DNA of 41,282 nucleotides. Origin: CAIUSP01 sp040375675. GTDB lineage: Bacteria > Actinomycetota > Thermoleophilia > Solirubrobacterales > 70-9. Position 1 is the stretch's first letter. Every line of letters starts with the position of its first letter. The position numbers were made by a program, and so were the translations under genes. The stretch covers positions 1 through 41,282 of the forward strand of contig JBEIRY010000005.1 of the NCBI GenBank assembly GCA_040375675.1. Reading direction: 5' to 3'. Shown here in pieces: positions 33,162 through 40,872 of the stretch. The notes under the pieces were generated by a model. That model was not told the origin of the DNA. It saw only the letters and a program-made list of their open reading frames with translations, and did not search any database.

Positions 33162-33920
33162 ATGAATGCGACCAGTCCAAACGCGGCCAGCACAGATGCG
33201 CTGACCGTTACCTATTCCTCCGGCAACGCCCTGGAGAACGTATCCCTCGACCTCCCCCGCGGCAGTAGCGTGGCCATCCTCGGGCCCAACGGCGCTGGCA
33301 AGACGACTCTGCTCCACTCACTCGCCGGACTGACCAAACCGAGTTCAGGCGAGGTAAGGGTCGAGAGCATGCCGATCGCACTCGTTCCCCAAGAATTGTC
33401 GGTCGAGCCGATGTTTCCCGTTACCGCCTCGGATGTGGTGCGCATGGGTCGCTACGGGTCGCTCGGGTTGCTCGGTCGCATGGGCGAACGCGACCGGGAG
33501 TTGGTCGAGCAGGCGATCGACCGACTCGAGGTTCGCCCCTTTGCCGAAGAGCGGTTTGGAACTCTCTCCGGAGGCCAGCGCCGCCGTGCCTTGCTTGCGC
33601 AGGTCGCCGCTCAAGACGCCAACCTGATCTGCCTCGACGAACCGTTTGCCGGCGTTGACGCACCGACAGTCCAGACGATCCGCCAGCTGATCTCAGACTG
33701 GCGCGATGACGGCAGGACCGTGCTGGTAACCACACATGACCTGGAGAGCTCGGCTCGCGACTACGACCTCGTAGTCGCGCTGAATCGTGAAGTAGTCGCC
33801 TTCGGTCCGGCAGGAACGACCCTCACCGAAGACGTCTTGACCGAGACCTTCGCCGGACGAATCGCCCGAGTCGGTGACTTCATAGTCGATACGGCCCACC
33901 ACCATCACGGGGCGGGCTGA
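33162..33920 (+). CDS. znuC: Zinc/manganese ABC transporter ATPase ZnuC
   Basis: The protein is 252 residues from ATG 33162 (GTG 33159 is adjacent). The longest frame starts at ATG 33138, but its first eight codons (MILIIIIV) are simply the operator sequence read as protein. Walker A is GPNGAGKTT, the Q-loop lies in IALVPQELSV, signature LSGGQRRRALLAQ, Walker B LICLDEPFAGVDAPT and H-loop VTTHD. It ends HHHHGAG, possibly metal-binding. It energises the permease encoded 4 bases downstream. Confidence 0.9.
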   Translation: MNATSPNAASTDALTVTYSSGNALENVSLDLPRGSSVAILGPNGAGKTTLLHSLAGLTKPSSGEVRVESMPIALVPQELSVEPMFPVTASDVVRMGRYGSLGLLGRMGERDRELVEQAIDRLEVRPFAEERFGTLSGGQRRRALLAQVAAQDANLICLDEPFAGVDAPTVQTIRQLISDWRDDGRTVLVTTHDLESSARDYDLVVALNREVVAFGPAGTTLTEDVLTETFAGRIARVGDFIVDTAHHHHGAG

Positions 33921-33924
33921 ACGA

Positions 33925-34767
33925 GTGGAGTTCATCACCGATCCTTTCAGCCAGCAGTTCATCTGGCAAGCGGCCATCACAGCAGCGCTGGTGGGGATCA
34001 TCTGCGCTGTAGTCGGCTCATTCGTGGTCTTGCGGGGACTCGCGCTGATGGCCGACAGCCTCGCTCATGGCGTGTTGCCGGGGGTCGCAATCGCCTTCAT
34101 GATCACCGCCAATCGCGACGGTCTGGAGCCCGACCGTTTGGCGATCACCATCGGCGCGCTCATCGCAGGCCTGGCCACGGCCGCGGGGACCGGAGCGATC
34201 CTCAGGCGCTCCAAACTGAATGCCGATACCTCCGCTGCAGTTGCATTCGTTTTCATGCTCTCGCTTGGAGTGGTGCTGATTTCCAGGGTCGAGGGGTATG
34301 CGGTCGACCTCAACTCCTTTCTCTTCGGCGATGTACTCGCGGCAAGCCCCGGTGACCTGACCATCTCGGCTGTGCTGTGCGTCCTGGTCTTGATCGTGGT
34401 GGCAGTGCTCTATCGCCCACTGCTGCTTCTGTCCTTCGACCCCAAGCGAGCAGCCGCGCTCGGCTTTCGAGTCGCCTGGATCGAGGCGGCTCTGCTGACG
34501 CTGATCACGATCGCGGTAGTAGCCGGATTCCTGGTGGTGGGGGCACTGCTCGTGCTCGGGATGCTGCTCGCCCCACCTGCAGCAGGGGCCATGGTCGCCA
34601 AACGTCTCCCGGGAATGATGGCCATCGCGTCAGGCATAGCCGTGCTCAGCGCTCCGGTCGGGCTGCTGCTCTCTTGGCATCTCGACCTCGCAGCCGGCGC
34701 TTCGATCGTCTTGGTGGCAGTGACATCCTTCATCCTGATCGCGCTGGTCAGGGGAGGCAGGACGTGA
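33925..34767 (+). CDS. znuB: Zinc/manganese ABC transporter permease ZnuB
   Basis: The protein is 280 residues from GTG 33925. It is an ABC-3 type permease: IWQAAITAALVGIICAVVGSF, VLRGLALMADSLAHGVLPGVAIAF (characteristic L-x-D-S-L-A-H segment), AVAFVFMLSLGVVLIS, then SFLFGDVLA and FLVVGALLVLGMLLAPPAAG. It has about eight membrane helices and forms the channel. The stop overlaps the GTG of the binding-protein gene (GTGA). Confidence 0.92.
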   Translation: MEFITDPFSQQFIWQAAITAALVGIICAVVGSFVVLRGLALMADSLAHGVLPGVAIAFMITANRDGLEPDRLAITIGALIAGLATAAGTGAILRRSKLNADTSAAVAFVFMLSLGVVLISRVEGYAVDLNSFLFGDVLAASPGDLTISAVLCVLVLIVVAVLYRPLLLLSFDPKRAAALGFRVAWIEAALLTLITIAVVAGFLVVGALLVLGMLLAPPAAGAMVAKRLPGMMAIASGIAVLSAPVGLLLSWHLDLAAGASIVLVAVTSFILIALVRGGRT

Positions 34768-35630
34768 AGCGCCTGCTGGTCGCGACGCTTCTTGGCCTAG
34801 TTCTTACTGCGGCGGGCTGCGGATCCTCTGCCGACAACGGCAGACGAGTAGTCGCCACCACCTCGATTCTTGCCGAGATAACTCAGCGCGTTGCCGGTTC
34901 TGGAACCGAGGTTGAACAACTCATCCCCGACGGCGCAAGCCCTCATGACTTCCAGTTGTCGGCCAAGGAGCGCGCTCTGGTCAACGGTGCGGGCCTCGTG
35001 ATCGCAAACGGAGGTGGGCTGGAGGCAGGGTTGTCGCTGGACTCGCTGGCGGAAGCACCGTATGAGCTGATCGATCATGTCGGCCCATTGATCCGCTCCG
35101 CACCCGACGGACAGCCTGATCCCCATGTGTGGATGAATCCGGAGCGTGTCGCAGCCGCGCTGCCCTCGATTGCCGAAACGCTGACGAGGCTCGACCCCGA
35201 CGGCGCCGCCGGATATCGGAGCAGGGCCAGAAGCTATGCAGAGGAGCTGACCGGTCTGGGCGAGCGAATGGCAACGATTCTCGCCAAGGTGCCAGAGAAG
35301 AATCGCAACCTCGTCACCTCGCACGACTCTCTCGCCTACTTCGCTCAACGATTCAACTTCGAGGTGGTGGCCACGCCCTTCCCCTCCAGCGGACCCGAGG
35401 CCGAGGCAAGCGCAGCTTCGGTAGATGAGGTCGAGCGCACCATCGAGCAGACCCAGGTTCCTGCGGTGTTTCCGGAGGCAGACTCGAACCCGGCGATCCT
35501 CCGCGGGATTGCCGAACGAACCGGCGTGAGGGTGGTCCTGGGACTCAGAGTCGAATCGCCCGGTCCGGATGGCTACTCCGTGATGCTGCTCGATGACGCT
35601 CGATTGATAGCCGGAGGGCTCTCCGAGTGA
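34764..35630 (+). CDS. znuA: Zinc/manganese-binding lipoprotein ZnuA
   Basis: The protein is 288 residues from GTG 34764; a longer frame from 34377 runs under znuB and is rejected. The signal peptide ends with lipobox TAAGC (Cys19). Cluster A-I features: VVATTSILAEITQRVAG, DGASPHDFQ with ligand H61, QPDPHVWMNP with H121, LVTSHDSLAYFAQRF with H187, and a late acidic ligand candidate in FPEADSNP (E238/D240). The His-rich loop found in many zinc-specific ZnuA proteins is missing, so zinc specificity rests on the operator and neighbours rather than on the protein. Confidence 0.9.
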   Translation: MKRLLVATLLGLVLTAAGCGSSADNGRRVVATTSILAEITQRVAGSGTEVEQLIPDGASPHDFQLSAKERALVNGAGLVIANGGGLEAGLSLDSLAEAPYELIDHVGPLIRSAPDGQPDPHVWMNPERVAAALPSIAETLTRLDPDGAAGYRSRARSYAEELTGLGERMATILAKVPEKNRNLVTSHDSLAYFAQRFNFEVVATPFPSSGPEAEASAASVDEVERTIEQTQVPAVFPEADSNPAILRGIAERTGVRVVLGLRVESPGPDGYSVMLLDDARLIAGGLSE

Positions 35631-36010
35631 AGAGCAGGCACACCGCACTCCTGGTACTTGCAGCCTCTCTGCTAGCTCTGGTCGGCTGCGGCGGACTGGA
35701 TGCCGAGACGTTTACCGAGCAGGTCCGGCAGCAGGGCGTCGGGATCGAACTCGGTCAAGAACTCCGCTCCGAAGAGGATGGAGTGAAAGTCTACGACTTC
35801 CGGATTGCCCCGATTGATTCGACCAGCACCGAGGCGCGGGGAACTATCGAGGTGTTCGACTCGGAAAAGGCGGCAACCGACGGCTGGACCCGTTGCCTGG
35901 CCGCTGCGGACCTCACTTGCTACCGGGCAGGCGAGATAGTCGTGGTGCTGCCGAGCGACGGGCTCGAAGAGCGCAGGCTCGCGGCGGCGATGCAGCGCCT
36001 CCAGAAGTGA
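35627..36010 (+). CDS. Small lipoprotein of unknown function, fourth gene of the znu operon
   Basis: The protein is 127 residues from GTG 35627, overlapping the znuA stop (GTGA). The signal peptide (LLVLAASLLALVGC) has a lipobox ending in Cys. The mature part has a regular alpha/beta look (VYDFRIAPIDSTSTEARGTIEVFD) and two further cysteines (RCLAAADLTCYRAG), perhaps a disulfide. There is no metal-binding motif and I do not recognise the family. Coupling to znuA suggests a role in metal uptake or its control at the outer membrane face; this is inference from position only. Confidence 0.75.
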   Translation: MKSRHTALLVLAASLLALVGCGGLDAETFTEQVRQQGVGIELGQELRSEEDGVKVYDFRIAPIDSTSTEARGTIEVFDSEKAATDGWTRCLAAADLTCYRAGEIVVVLPSDGLEERRLAAAMQRLQK

Positions 36011-36021
36011 CAGCCCTCGGA

Positions 36022-37470
36022 TCAGGCGTTGCCGTATGAGAGCAGGAACAACCCGAGGCAGGTGAAACCAACCATCACCGCAAGCATCCAGTACTGGGAA
36101 CGGAAGGCCATCTGCGGATCGCGATACGTGGCGATTGCCCTGTCGTGTGCCAGCGCCAGTCCTGTGATGTGCCCGATCAGCAAGGCTGCCACCTGCACGT
36201 ACCAGACGACGGAGTTACCGATCACGCCGTAATCGATTCCGGCATCTGCTCCTCCGAAGAGATTCGAGCCGACTCCCAGCGGATCCGAGAGAAGATAGGT
36301 GAACTGCGCCTGCTCCTGGAAGACGAGGAAGCTGAAGTAGTGCGCCACCAGGTAGGCGAGCGCGATAGGGATCAACGTGTGAGAGAAGGAACGCATCAGT
36401 GTCTTGACAGGCGGCGACCCCTTGACCGTGTGCATCCCCTTGATCCCGAGCGCGAAAAGAGCCGAGACCCCGATCAGCACGACCGCCATCCAGACCGTGC
36501 CGGCGAGACGGAACGAAGTGAGACCGCTCAACCCCGAGTCGATCAGTGCGCTGGTCGTCGAACTGATCACGCTTTGAAGGGCGCCCTCCTGGGCACCGTC
36601 GAAGGTAGTGATCCCGATCGCAACCAAAACAAGCGCGGTAGAGCCACCGGGAGTCATCCACGAGGCGGCGCCCGAGAGGAACCGACGCACGCCGAGGCTT
36701 CCGTTCTCCATCGAAAGGGATGAGAGCCGGGAAAACATTTCGAAGTAAACCGCGAAACCCTCTCCCCTCTCGCACCAAGTCCGGATTCCGAACAAGTACA
36801 TCCCGACGAAGGTCCAGGCGCTGTATGCAAGGGTGAGGATGGCGATCGTCTTCGGGGTCAAGAGGGTAATACCGCCACCGCCGATCAGCTCCAGCCAACC
36901 GAAGAGCACCAGGATCACAACCGCGGGCCAGCGACCCAGGCGATCGGGATATGCAAGACCGGCGCCTCTCAGGCCTATCGATCGGGAAGACCGCGAGACC
37001 AGCTCCGCAACGGCCTTCCAGGGACTGAGGTAGGAGAAGACATTCCCGAACACCGCGCTGACCAGCGGCATCCCGATCCAGAAGGTGATGAAGACGAAGG
37101 TAACCGAGAAATTGAGAGCCGAATCCTCGGTTCCAGCGAGCCCTGAATAGACGACCAGAAACAGGCAGAGAACTCCGAAAAGGCCCGCCAAGACCCTCGT
37201 TACGGGTCCGCAACACAGACGGCTGACGAAAAGCGGAAGCGACCGCCACTGCTCTCTCTGGAGGCGCGGTTTCTGCCAGAGGACCGCAAAGAGCGCAAAC
37301 GAGATGATCAGCACCAGTGACGCCCCCCAGGCGAAAAGCCAGACCGGGATGGGGAGATCGCTGCGACCCTGCAGCGCGTGAGCAGCCGCCAGATCGGGCA
37401 GCGCAAGCGCTGTCGCCGCCCCCGAAAGAGCGACGACAGCGGATAAGCGCCTTGTCAGGGGGTCGGTCAG
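36022..37470 (-). CDS. Polytopic membrane protein of the 'fenitrothion hydrolase' annotation group
   Basis: Read from CTG 37470 the protein is 482 residues. The first ordinary start (GTG 37314) would cut off an obvious coding stretch: LTRRLSAVVALSGAATALAL..AAAHALQGRSDLPIPVWLFAWGASL, a signal-like segment followed by the A-H-x-L-x-G-x-x-D-L-P-I-P motif I recall from actinobacterial homologues. No ATG, GTG or TTG precedes it in frame; CTG overlaps the TGA of the cupredoxin gene (CTGA). About ten or eleven membrane helices follow, with His in FSHTLIPIALAYLVAHYFSF. Homologues are often labelled fenitrothion hydrolase, which I regard as weakly founded. True function unknown; the cupredoxin partner hints at metal or redox work at the membrane. 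Confidence 0.78.
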   Translation of the reverse strand: MTDPLTRRLSAVVALSGAATALALPDLAAAHALQGRSDLPIPVWLFAWGASLVLIISFALFAVLWQKPRLQREQWRSLPLFVSRLCCGPVTRVLAGLFGVLCLFLVVYSGLAGTEDSALNFSVTFVFITFWIGMPLVSAVFGNVFSYLSPWKAVAELVSRSSRSIGLRGAGLAYPDRLGRWPAVVILVLFGWLELIGGGGITLLTPKTIAILTLAYSAWTFVGMYLFGIRTWCERGEGFAVYFEMFSRLSSLSMENGSLGVRRFLSGAASWMTPGGSTALVLVAIGITTFDGAQEGALQSVISSTTSALIDSGLSGLTSFRLAGTVWMAVVLIGVSALFALGIKGMHTVKGSPPVKTLMRSFSHTLIPIALAYLVAHYFSFLVFQEQAQFTYLLSDPLGVGSNLFGGADAGIDYGVIGNSVVWYVQVAALLIGHITGLALAHDRAIATYRDPQMAFRSQYWMLAVMVGFTCLGLFLLSYGNA

Positions 37471-37880
37471 CCCGGACTCACTTCGAGGGTCGCCACCAAG
37501 GCAGCGGAGCCCGACGTCGAGTGAGCCTCGATCTCGTAGGAGCCCTCGAGATCTGCCGCGAAGGAGAACTTCAGCGGTTTAGTGCCGTCTGCCTCCTTGT
37601 CAATCTCGTAGCCGTGGACGTGGATCTCCTCCTCTGATCCGTCAGGGATCACGGTGAAGGTCACCTGCTCACCCTTGCTGTAGCGGAGCGTCTTGGGACC
37701 GCCAACCGGCTCGCCGCCCTTCAGTTTGATCACCAGCCCATTCGCATCTGCCTTCTCTGCAGCGGTCGTGGTGTTGGAACCGGAATCAGATCCGCTTCCC
37801 CCTCTCAATACGAAGAAGAGAATGATCGCGACCGCGACCGCTCCTGCGACCAACAGAAAACCCCGTGTCTTTGAATTCAT
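37467..37880 (-). CDS. Membrane-anchored cupredoxin-like protein without a type-1 copper cysteine
   Basis: The protein is 137 residues from ATG 37880 (GTG 37883 is adjacent). An N-terminal anchor (GFLLVAGAVAVAIILFFVL) is followed by a Ser/Thr/Gly linker and a cupredoxin-like beta sandwich: NGLVIKLKGGEPVGGP, EQVTFTVIPDGSEEEIHVHGYEI and GSYEIEAHSTSGSAALVATLEV. The H-V-H-G-Y-E segment and a later His are present, but no Cys, so a blue-copper site is not possible; it resembles the EfeO-type cupredoxin domain. Its stop overlaps the CTG of the membrane-protein gene, suggesting one functional unit. Confidence 0.84.
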   Translation of the reverse strand: MNSKTRGFLLVAGAVAVAIILFFVLRGGSGSDSGSNTTTAAEKADANGLVIKLKGGEPVGGPKTLRYSKGEQVTFTVIPDGSEEEIHVHGYEIDKEADGTKPLKFSFAADLEGSYEIEAHSTSGSAALVATLEVSPG

Positions 37881-37897
37881 CACATGCCTTTCGATCA

Positions 37898-37923
37898 GAT
37901 CGCTCCGCGGACGCAGAGCGATC
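37898..37923. promoter_or_regulatory. Inverted repeat just upstream of the cupredoxin gene
   Basis: GATCGCTC (37898-37905) and GAGCGATC (37916-37923) are perfectly complementary, separated by 10 bases, 18 bases before the ATG 37880. It could be an operator or a leader hairpin hiding the ribosome site. The arms also overlap a TCCGCGGA palindrome (37904-37911). No regulator is evident nearby. Confidence 0.45.
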
Positions 37924-37956
37924 GTTGGGTATACCCGCCGGTGCGGGACACAACGG

Positions 37957-38184
37957 CTAGATCGAAAGGGCGGGCGGGGGTCTTACCGCAAGACCGCACG
38001 CCATCAAGAGTTCGAAGCCGGAAACAAACAGACCGTGGCCCCGTTGCGCGGAGCCGAGGGTCGACGGTGCTCTCTTGCGCGGCGGAGAAGGCACCTCCGA
38101 GGTCAGGTGGCGATCGAGACCACACAGGGTCGCCAGCAGCAGAATCGTGCAGGCGGCGCATGTCAGGACGAGGGCAACAATCAT
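37957..38184 (-). CDS. Possible small membrane protein (75 residues)
   Basis: From ATG 38184 there is a hydrophobic helix with cysteines (MIVALVLTCAACTILLLATL) followed by a basic, Pro/Arg-rich middle and a second hydrophobic patch (FVSGFELLMACGLAV). It fills most of the otherwise gene-free stretch 37884-38253. The ribosome site is weak (GAGGGC directly before ATG), and the Arg/Pro-rich middle is what a non-coding frame in G/C-rich DNA can look like. I keep it as a low-confidence call. Confidence 0.33.
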   Translation of the reverse strand: MIVALVLTCAACTILLLATLCGLDRHLTSEVPSPPRKRAPSTLGSAQRGHGLFVSGFELLMACGLAVRPPPALSI

Positions 38185-38195
38185 GCCCTCAGACT

Positions 38196-38223
38196 AGCGC
38201 CCGGGTCTTACGGCCCGGGCGCT
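38196..38223 (-). terminator. Hairpin downstream of the TenA/CADD-like gene
   Basis: AGCGCCCGGG (38196-38205) and CCCGGGCGCT (38214-38223) form 10 perfect pairs around an 8-base loop, 30 bases after the stop of the minus-strand gene at 38254. There is no T-tract, as is common for G/C-rich actinobacterial terminators. It would also end any transcript heading toward 37957-38184. Confidence 0.65.
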
Positions 38224-38253
38224 GGTCGAAACGGGTTTACAGCGACGGATCGC

Positions 38254-38880
38254 TCAGGCGACGCCGTCGAGCAGACGCCAGTTGGCCTTGAAGGCCTCCT
38301 CGGCAGCAGCGACTACCTCGTCGGCCTGCTCCGGGGACATCTCCTCCTCGATCAGACGCTTGGCCTGATCAGCGTGGGCGACATCCATCGTCTGGTGAAC
38401 CTCGAAGTACTCGACTCCGGGTCCGCCCTCCATGTCGTAAAACGCTGCAAGGCCTTCGATCTTGGTCCTCGAGATCTCCGGCTGACCGCTCTCGATTGCA
38501 TACAGACGCGCAAGCGAGGCGAGGTAGCCATCGTCGGCGGTCCAGGAATCGACGCACTCGGTGGTCTCGGCATTTGGCTGGGCGCCGATCGTGCCTCCGG
38601 TTGCCTCGATGAACTGGTCCCACATCCCGACGTGCTCGTTCTCCTCGACGGCGTGACGCTCGAGCTCCGCCTGACGCTTCTCGGGAGCCTGATCGGCAGC
38701 ACGCTCGGAGAGAGTGGCAATCGCCTGGGTTGCGTAGCGGTACTGGCCTGCATAGCGGGCCAACTCGTCCATGGTCAACTCTCCGGCCGACCACCGCTGG
38801 TAGAAGGGATGCTGGAGCACGTCGTAGCGCGCCCTAGCCTGCTCAATTCGATCGAAGATTGTCTCGTTCACTTGGAACAC
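38254..38880 (-). CDS. TenA/PqqC-fold protein, CADD-like (candidate para-aminobenzoate synthase)
   Basis: The protein is 208 residues, all-helical, of the heme-oxygenase-like fold. HPFYQRWSAGELTMDELARY near the N-terminus is the family hallmark. Candidate di-iron ligands are H76 or H83 (ERHAVEENEH), E130 (YAIESGQ), and H162/D166/H169 (VHQTMDVAHADQ). The E130-H162-D166-H169 spacing equals that of E142/H174/D178/H181 as I recall them in chlamydial CADD, and Tyr27 falls where CADD has its sacrificed tyrosine. CADD makes para-aminobenzoate from its own tyrosine; whether this protein does is unproven. Thiaminase TenA is less likely because the active Cys is not seen. It is divergent from the thioredoxin-like gene. 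Confidence 0.75.
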   Translation of the reverse strand: MFQVNETIFDRIEQARARYDVLQHPFYQRWSAGELTMDELARYAGQYRYATQAIATLSERAADQAPEKRQAELERHAVEENEHVGMWDQFIEATGGTIGAQPNAETTECVDSWTADDGYLASLARLYAIESGQPEISRTKIEGLAAFYDMEGGPGVEYFEVHQTMDVAHADQAKRLIEEEMSPEQADEVVAAAEEAFKANWRLLDGVA

Positions 38881-39001
38881 TCCTCTCGTTTCCTGTTGAT
38901 GGTCGGTGAGATTTCACCGGAGGGGCATTCTAACCGGGCCGAACACGGAGCCTTCGGATATCGCGCCGCAGAGCACCTCTCGCATCTGGAATCCTCGCAA
39001 C

Positions 39002-39829
39002 GTGCGACCTTCTGAGCCTTACATACCAGTACCTCCGTGGCCTCCGGGAACCGAATGGGTAGGGGGCCCGATACCCGCGATGGAGGCTGTGACCTCGCGC
39101 AAACCGGCGCTGGTGCACTTCTTCGACGCAGCCCAGATGAACAGTCTCCGCTCCCTCCCCTATATCCGAGCCTGGTCGGAGCGGTATCAGCCGCTCGGTC
39201 TTGCTGTCTACGGGGTCCACACGCCACGCTGGCCGCTGACCGAAGATCCACAACAGGCGCGTGCGGCGGTCGAGTCGCTCGCGCTTGCGCACCCGGTAGC
39301 ACTCGACTCCGGGCGTGCGATCTGGCGCGACTACGGTTGCCACGGCTGGCCCCACTTCTTCCTCTGGAAACAGGGTGGCTGGCTGGCTTGGTCGCAGTTG
39401 GGAGAGGGTGACTATGAAGCGCTCGAAGCTGCGATCCGTGAGGCCCTCGAGGAGGCCGATCGCCTGCCCGCTGAAGGCTGGCCTGATCTGATGCCGCCGA
39501 TCCGCGAATCCGACCGCGCCGGAGCGCAGCTCATCCCACCTAGCGAAGAGATGCTGATCGGTGGATCGCTCGAAACGCCGTGGTCACCTGATCGCGAGGG
39601 GGCCACGATCGAAGCCTCGTATCAGGGCGCCGGTGCGTACGCCTCCGTCGGCGGCACAGGCGAAATCACATTCTCGGTCGATGGCGGAGAGTCGATGCGG
39701 GCACAGGTCTCGGGTCCACAGTTGATCGAGCTGGCCGTACATGAGACGAGTGGAGAGCACACCCTGAACCTGACCCCTGAGTTGGGAATTCAGATCTACT
39801 CGCTCAGCTTCGCACCCGGCCTGGCCTGA
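39002..39829 (+). CDS. Thioredoxin-like/DipZ-C-type protein without the CxxC motif
   Basis: The protein is 275 residues from GTG 39002; the frame stays open to a GTG at 38906, so the start is unsure. The N-terminal half has a redoxin pattern: PALVHFFDAAQMNSLRSLPY, where C-x-x-C should precede the S-L-P-Y helix, then GLAVYGVHTPRWP (the G-V-H-T-P signature of DipZ/TlpA-like proteins) and WRDYGCHGWPHFFLW with the cis-Pro. The C-terminal half is a beta domain like that following thioredoxin in DipZ (LIGGSLETPW, IQIYSLSFAPG). Neither active cysteine is present and there is no signal peptide, so it is probably not a disulfide reductase. Role unknown. Confidence 0.7.
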   Translation: MRPSEPYIPVPPWPPGTEWVGGPIPAMEAVTSRKPALVHFFDAAQMNSLRSLPYIRAWSERYQPLGLAVYGVHTPRWPLTEDPQQARAAVESLALAHPVALDSGRAIWRDYGCHGWPHFFLWKQGGWLAWSQLGEGDYEALEAAIREALEEADRLPAEGWPDLMPPIRESDRAGAQLIPPSEEMLIGGSLETPWSPDREGATIEASYQGAGAYASVGGTGEITFSVDGGESMRAQVSGPQLIELAVHETSGEHTLNLTPELGIQIYSLSFAPGLA

Positions 39830-39834
39830 GCCAG

Positions 39835-40764
39835 TCAGGTGCTGGCGATCTCTTCGCGGATCTTGGCGGGGAGCATGAACCGGACATCCTCGTCGACCAC
39901 CCGAAGCTCGTCGATGTCCTCTACGCCCCTGTCTTTGAAGAACCCGACCAGACTGTCCACCAACTCTTCGGGAGCACTTGCGCCCGAGGTGATCCCGACC
40001 GTCTTCATTCCCTCGAGCCAGGCTTCCTCGACCTCGGTGTGGTTGTCGATCAGATAAGAGTCACAGCCGAGCTCACGGGCAACCTCTACGAGGCGGTTCG
40101 AGTTGGACGAGTTGGTCGAGCCGATGACCAACACCAGGTCGCAGTGCTTGGCCAACTCCTTGACAGCGCGCTGACGGTTGGTGGTCGCGTAACAGATGTC
40201 GTCGGTCTTCGGACCGGTGATCTCGGGAAAACGCTCCTTCAACTTGGCGATGATCTCCGAGGTCTCATCCACCGAGAGAGTCGTTTGAGTGATGTAGGCA
40301 ATACGAGATGGGTCCTCTACCTCGAGCGCCTCGGCATCTTCCACCGTCTGGACGAGAATGATGCTGTCAGGGGCCTCCCCTGTGGTTCCCTCGACCTCCT
40401 CATGACCCTCGTGACCTACCAGGACGATCGTGTATCCCTCATCGGCGAACTTGCGCGCCTCGACGTGGACCTTGGTGACCAGAGGGCAGGTCGCATCGAT
40501 CGTGCGCAGGCTGCGGTCCTTCGCGTTTTCATGGACGCTCGGAGCGACGCCATGAGCGGAGAAGACGACCAACTCTCCCTCCGGCACCTCGGTCTCTTCT
40601 TCGACGAAGATCGCGCCGCGCTTTTCGAGCTGTTCGACCACGTGCTTGTTGTGGACGATCTCTTTGCGTACGTAGACCGGCTTGCCGTGGATGTCGAGGG
40701 CGTGCTCGACCGTCTGGACCGCACGGTCCACCCCGGCGCAATAGCCGCGAGGGGCTGCCAGCAA
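39835..40764 (-). CDS. ispH: 4-hydroxy-3-methylbut-2-enyl diphosphate reductase IspH
   Basis: IspH makes IPP and DMAPP in the last step of the MEP isoprenoid pathway using a [4Fe-4S] cluster. The three cluster cysteines are in PRGYCAGVDRA, DATCPLVTKVH and DDICYATTNRQ. VYVRKEIVHNKHVVE, FSAHGVAP, VGHEGHEEVEGT and STNSSNSNRL are substrate-site segments. Length is about 309 residues. From TTG 40764 the protein starts MLAAPRGYC, missing the K-V-L that usually precedes it; the frame is open up to TAA 40816-40818 without ATG or GTG, so the true start may be a rarer codon upstream. The gene converges with its neighbour, with a 5-base gap. Confidence 0.94.
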   Translation of the reverse strand: MLAAPRGYCAGVDRAVQTVEHALDIHGKPVYVRKEIVHNKHVVEQLEKRGAIFVEEETEVPEGELVVFSAHGVAPSVHENAKDRSLRTIDATCPLVTKVHVEARKFADEGYTIVLVGHEGHEEVEGTTGEAPDSIILVQTVEDAEALEVEDPSRIAYITQTTLSVDETSEIIAKLKERFPEITGPKTDDICYATTNRQRAVKELAKHCDLVLVIGSTNSSNSNRLVEVARELGCDSYLIDNHTEVEEAWLEGMKTVGITSGASAPEELVDSLVGFFKDRGVEDIDELRVVDEDVRFMLPAKIREEIAST

Positions 40765-40872
40765 TACCTTGTCCGGCGCGTTGCGTTTTTCTTCTGAAGG
40801 AGCGATGCAGACAGGTTACCGGCGAGCCCTCGGGCACCACTCATCGCACTACCGGCGGTAAAGTTGTCGCTT

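Noticed and set aside
36022..37470. Calling the membrane protein a fenitrothion hydrolase
   Set aside because: No hydrolase motif is visible; the name seems to spread by annotation transfer, so I kept it only as a label.
37693..39015. Plus-strand frame of 440 codons across the cupredoxin, hairpin and CADD-like genes
   Set aside because: It is antisense to two supported genes and runs through a terminator hairpin; no domain is visible.
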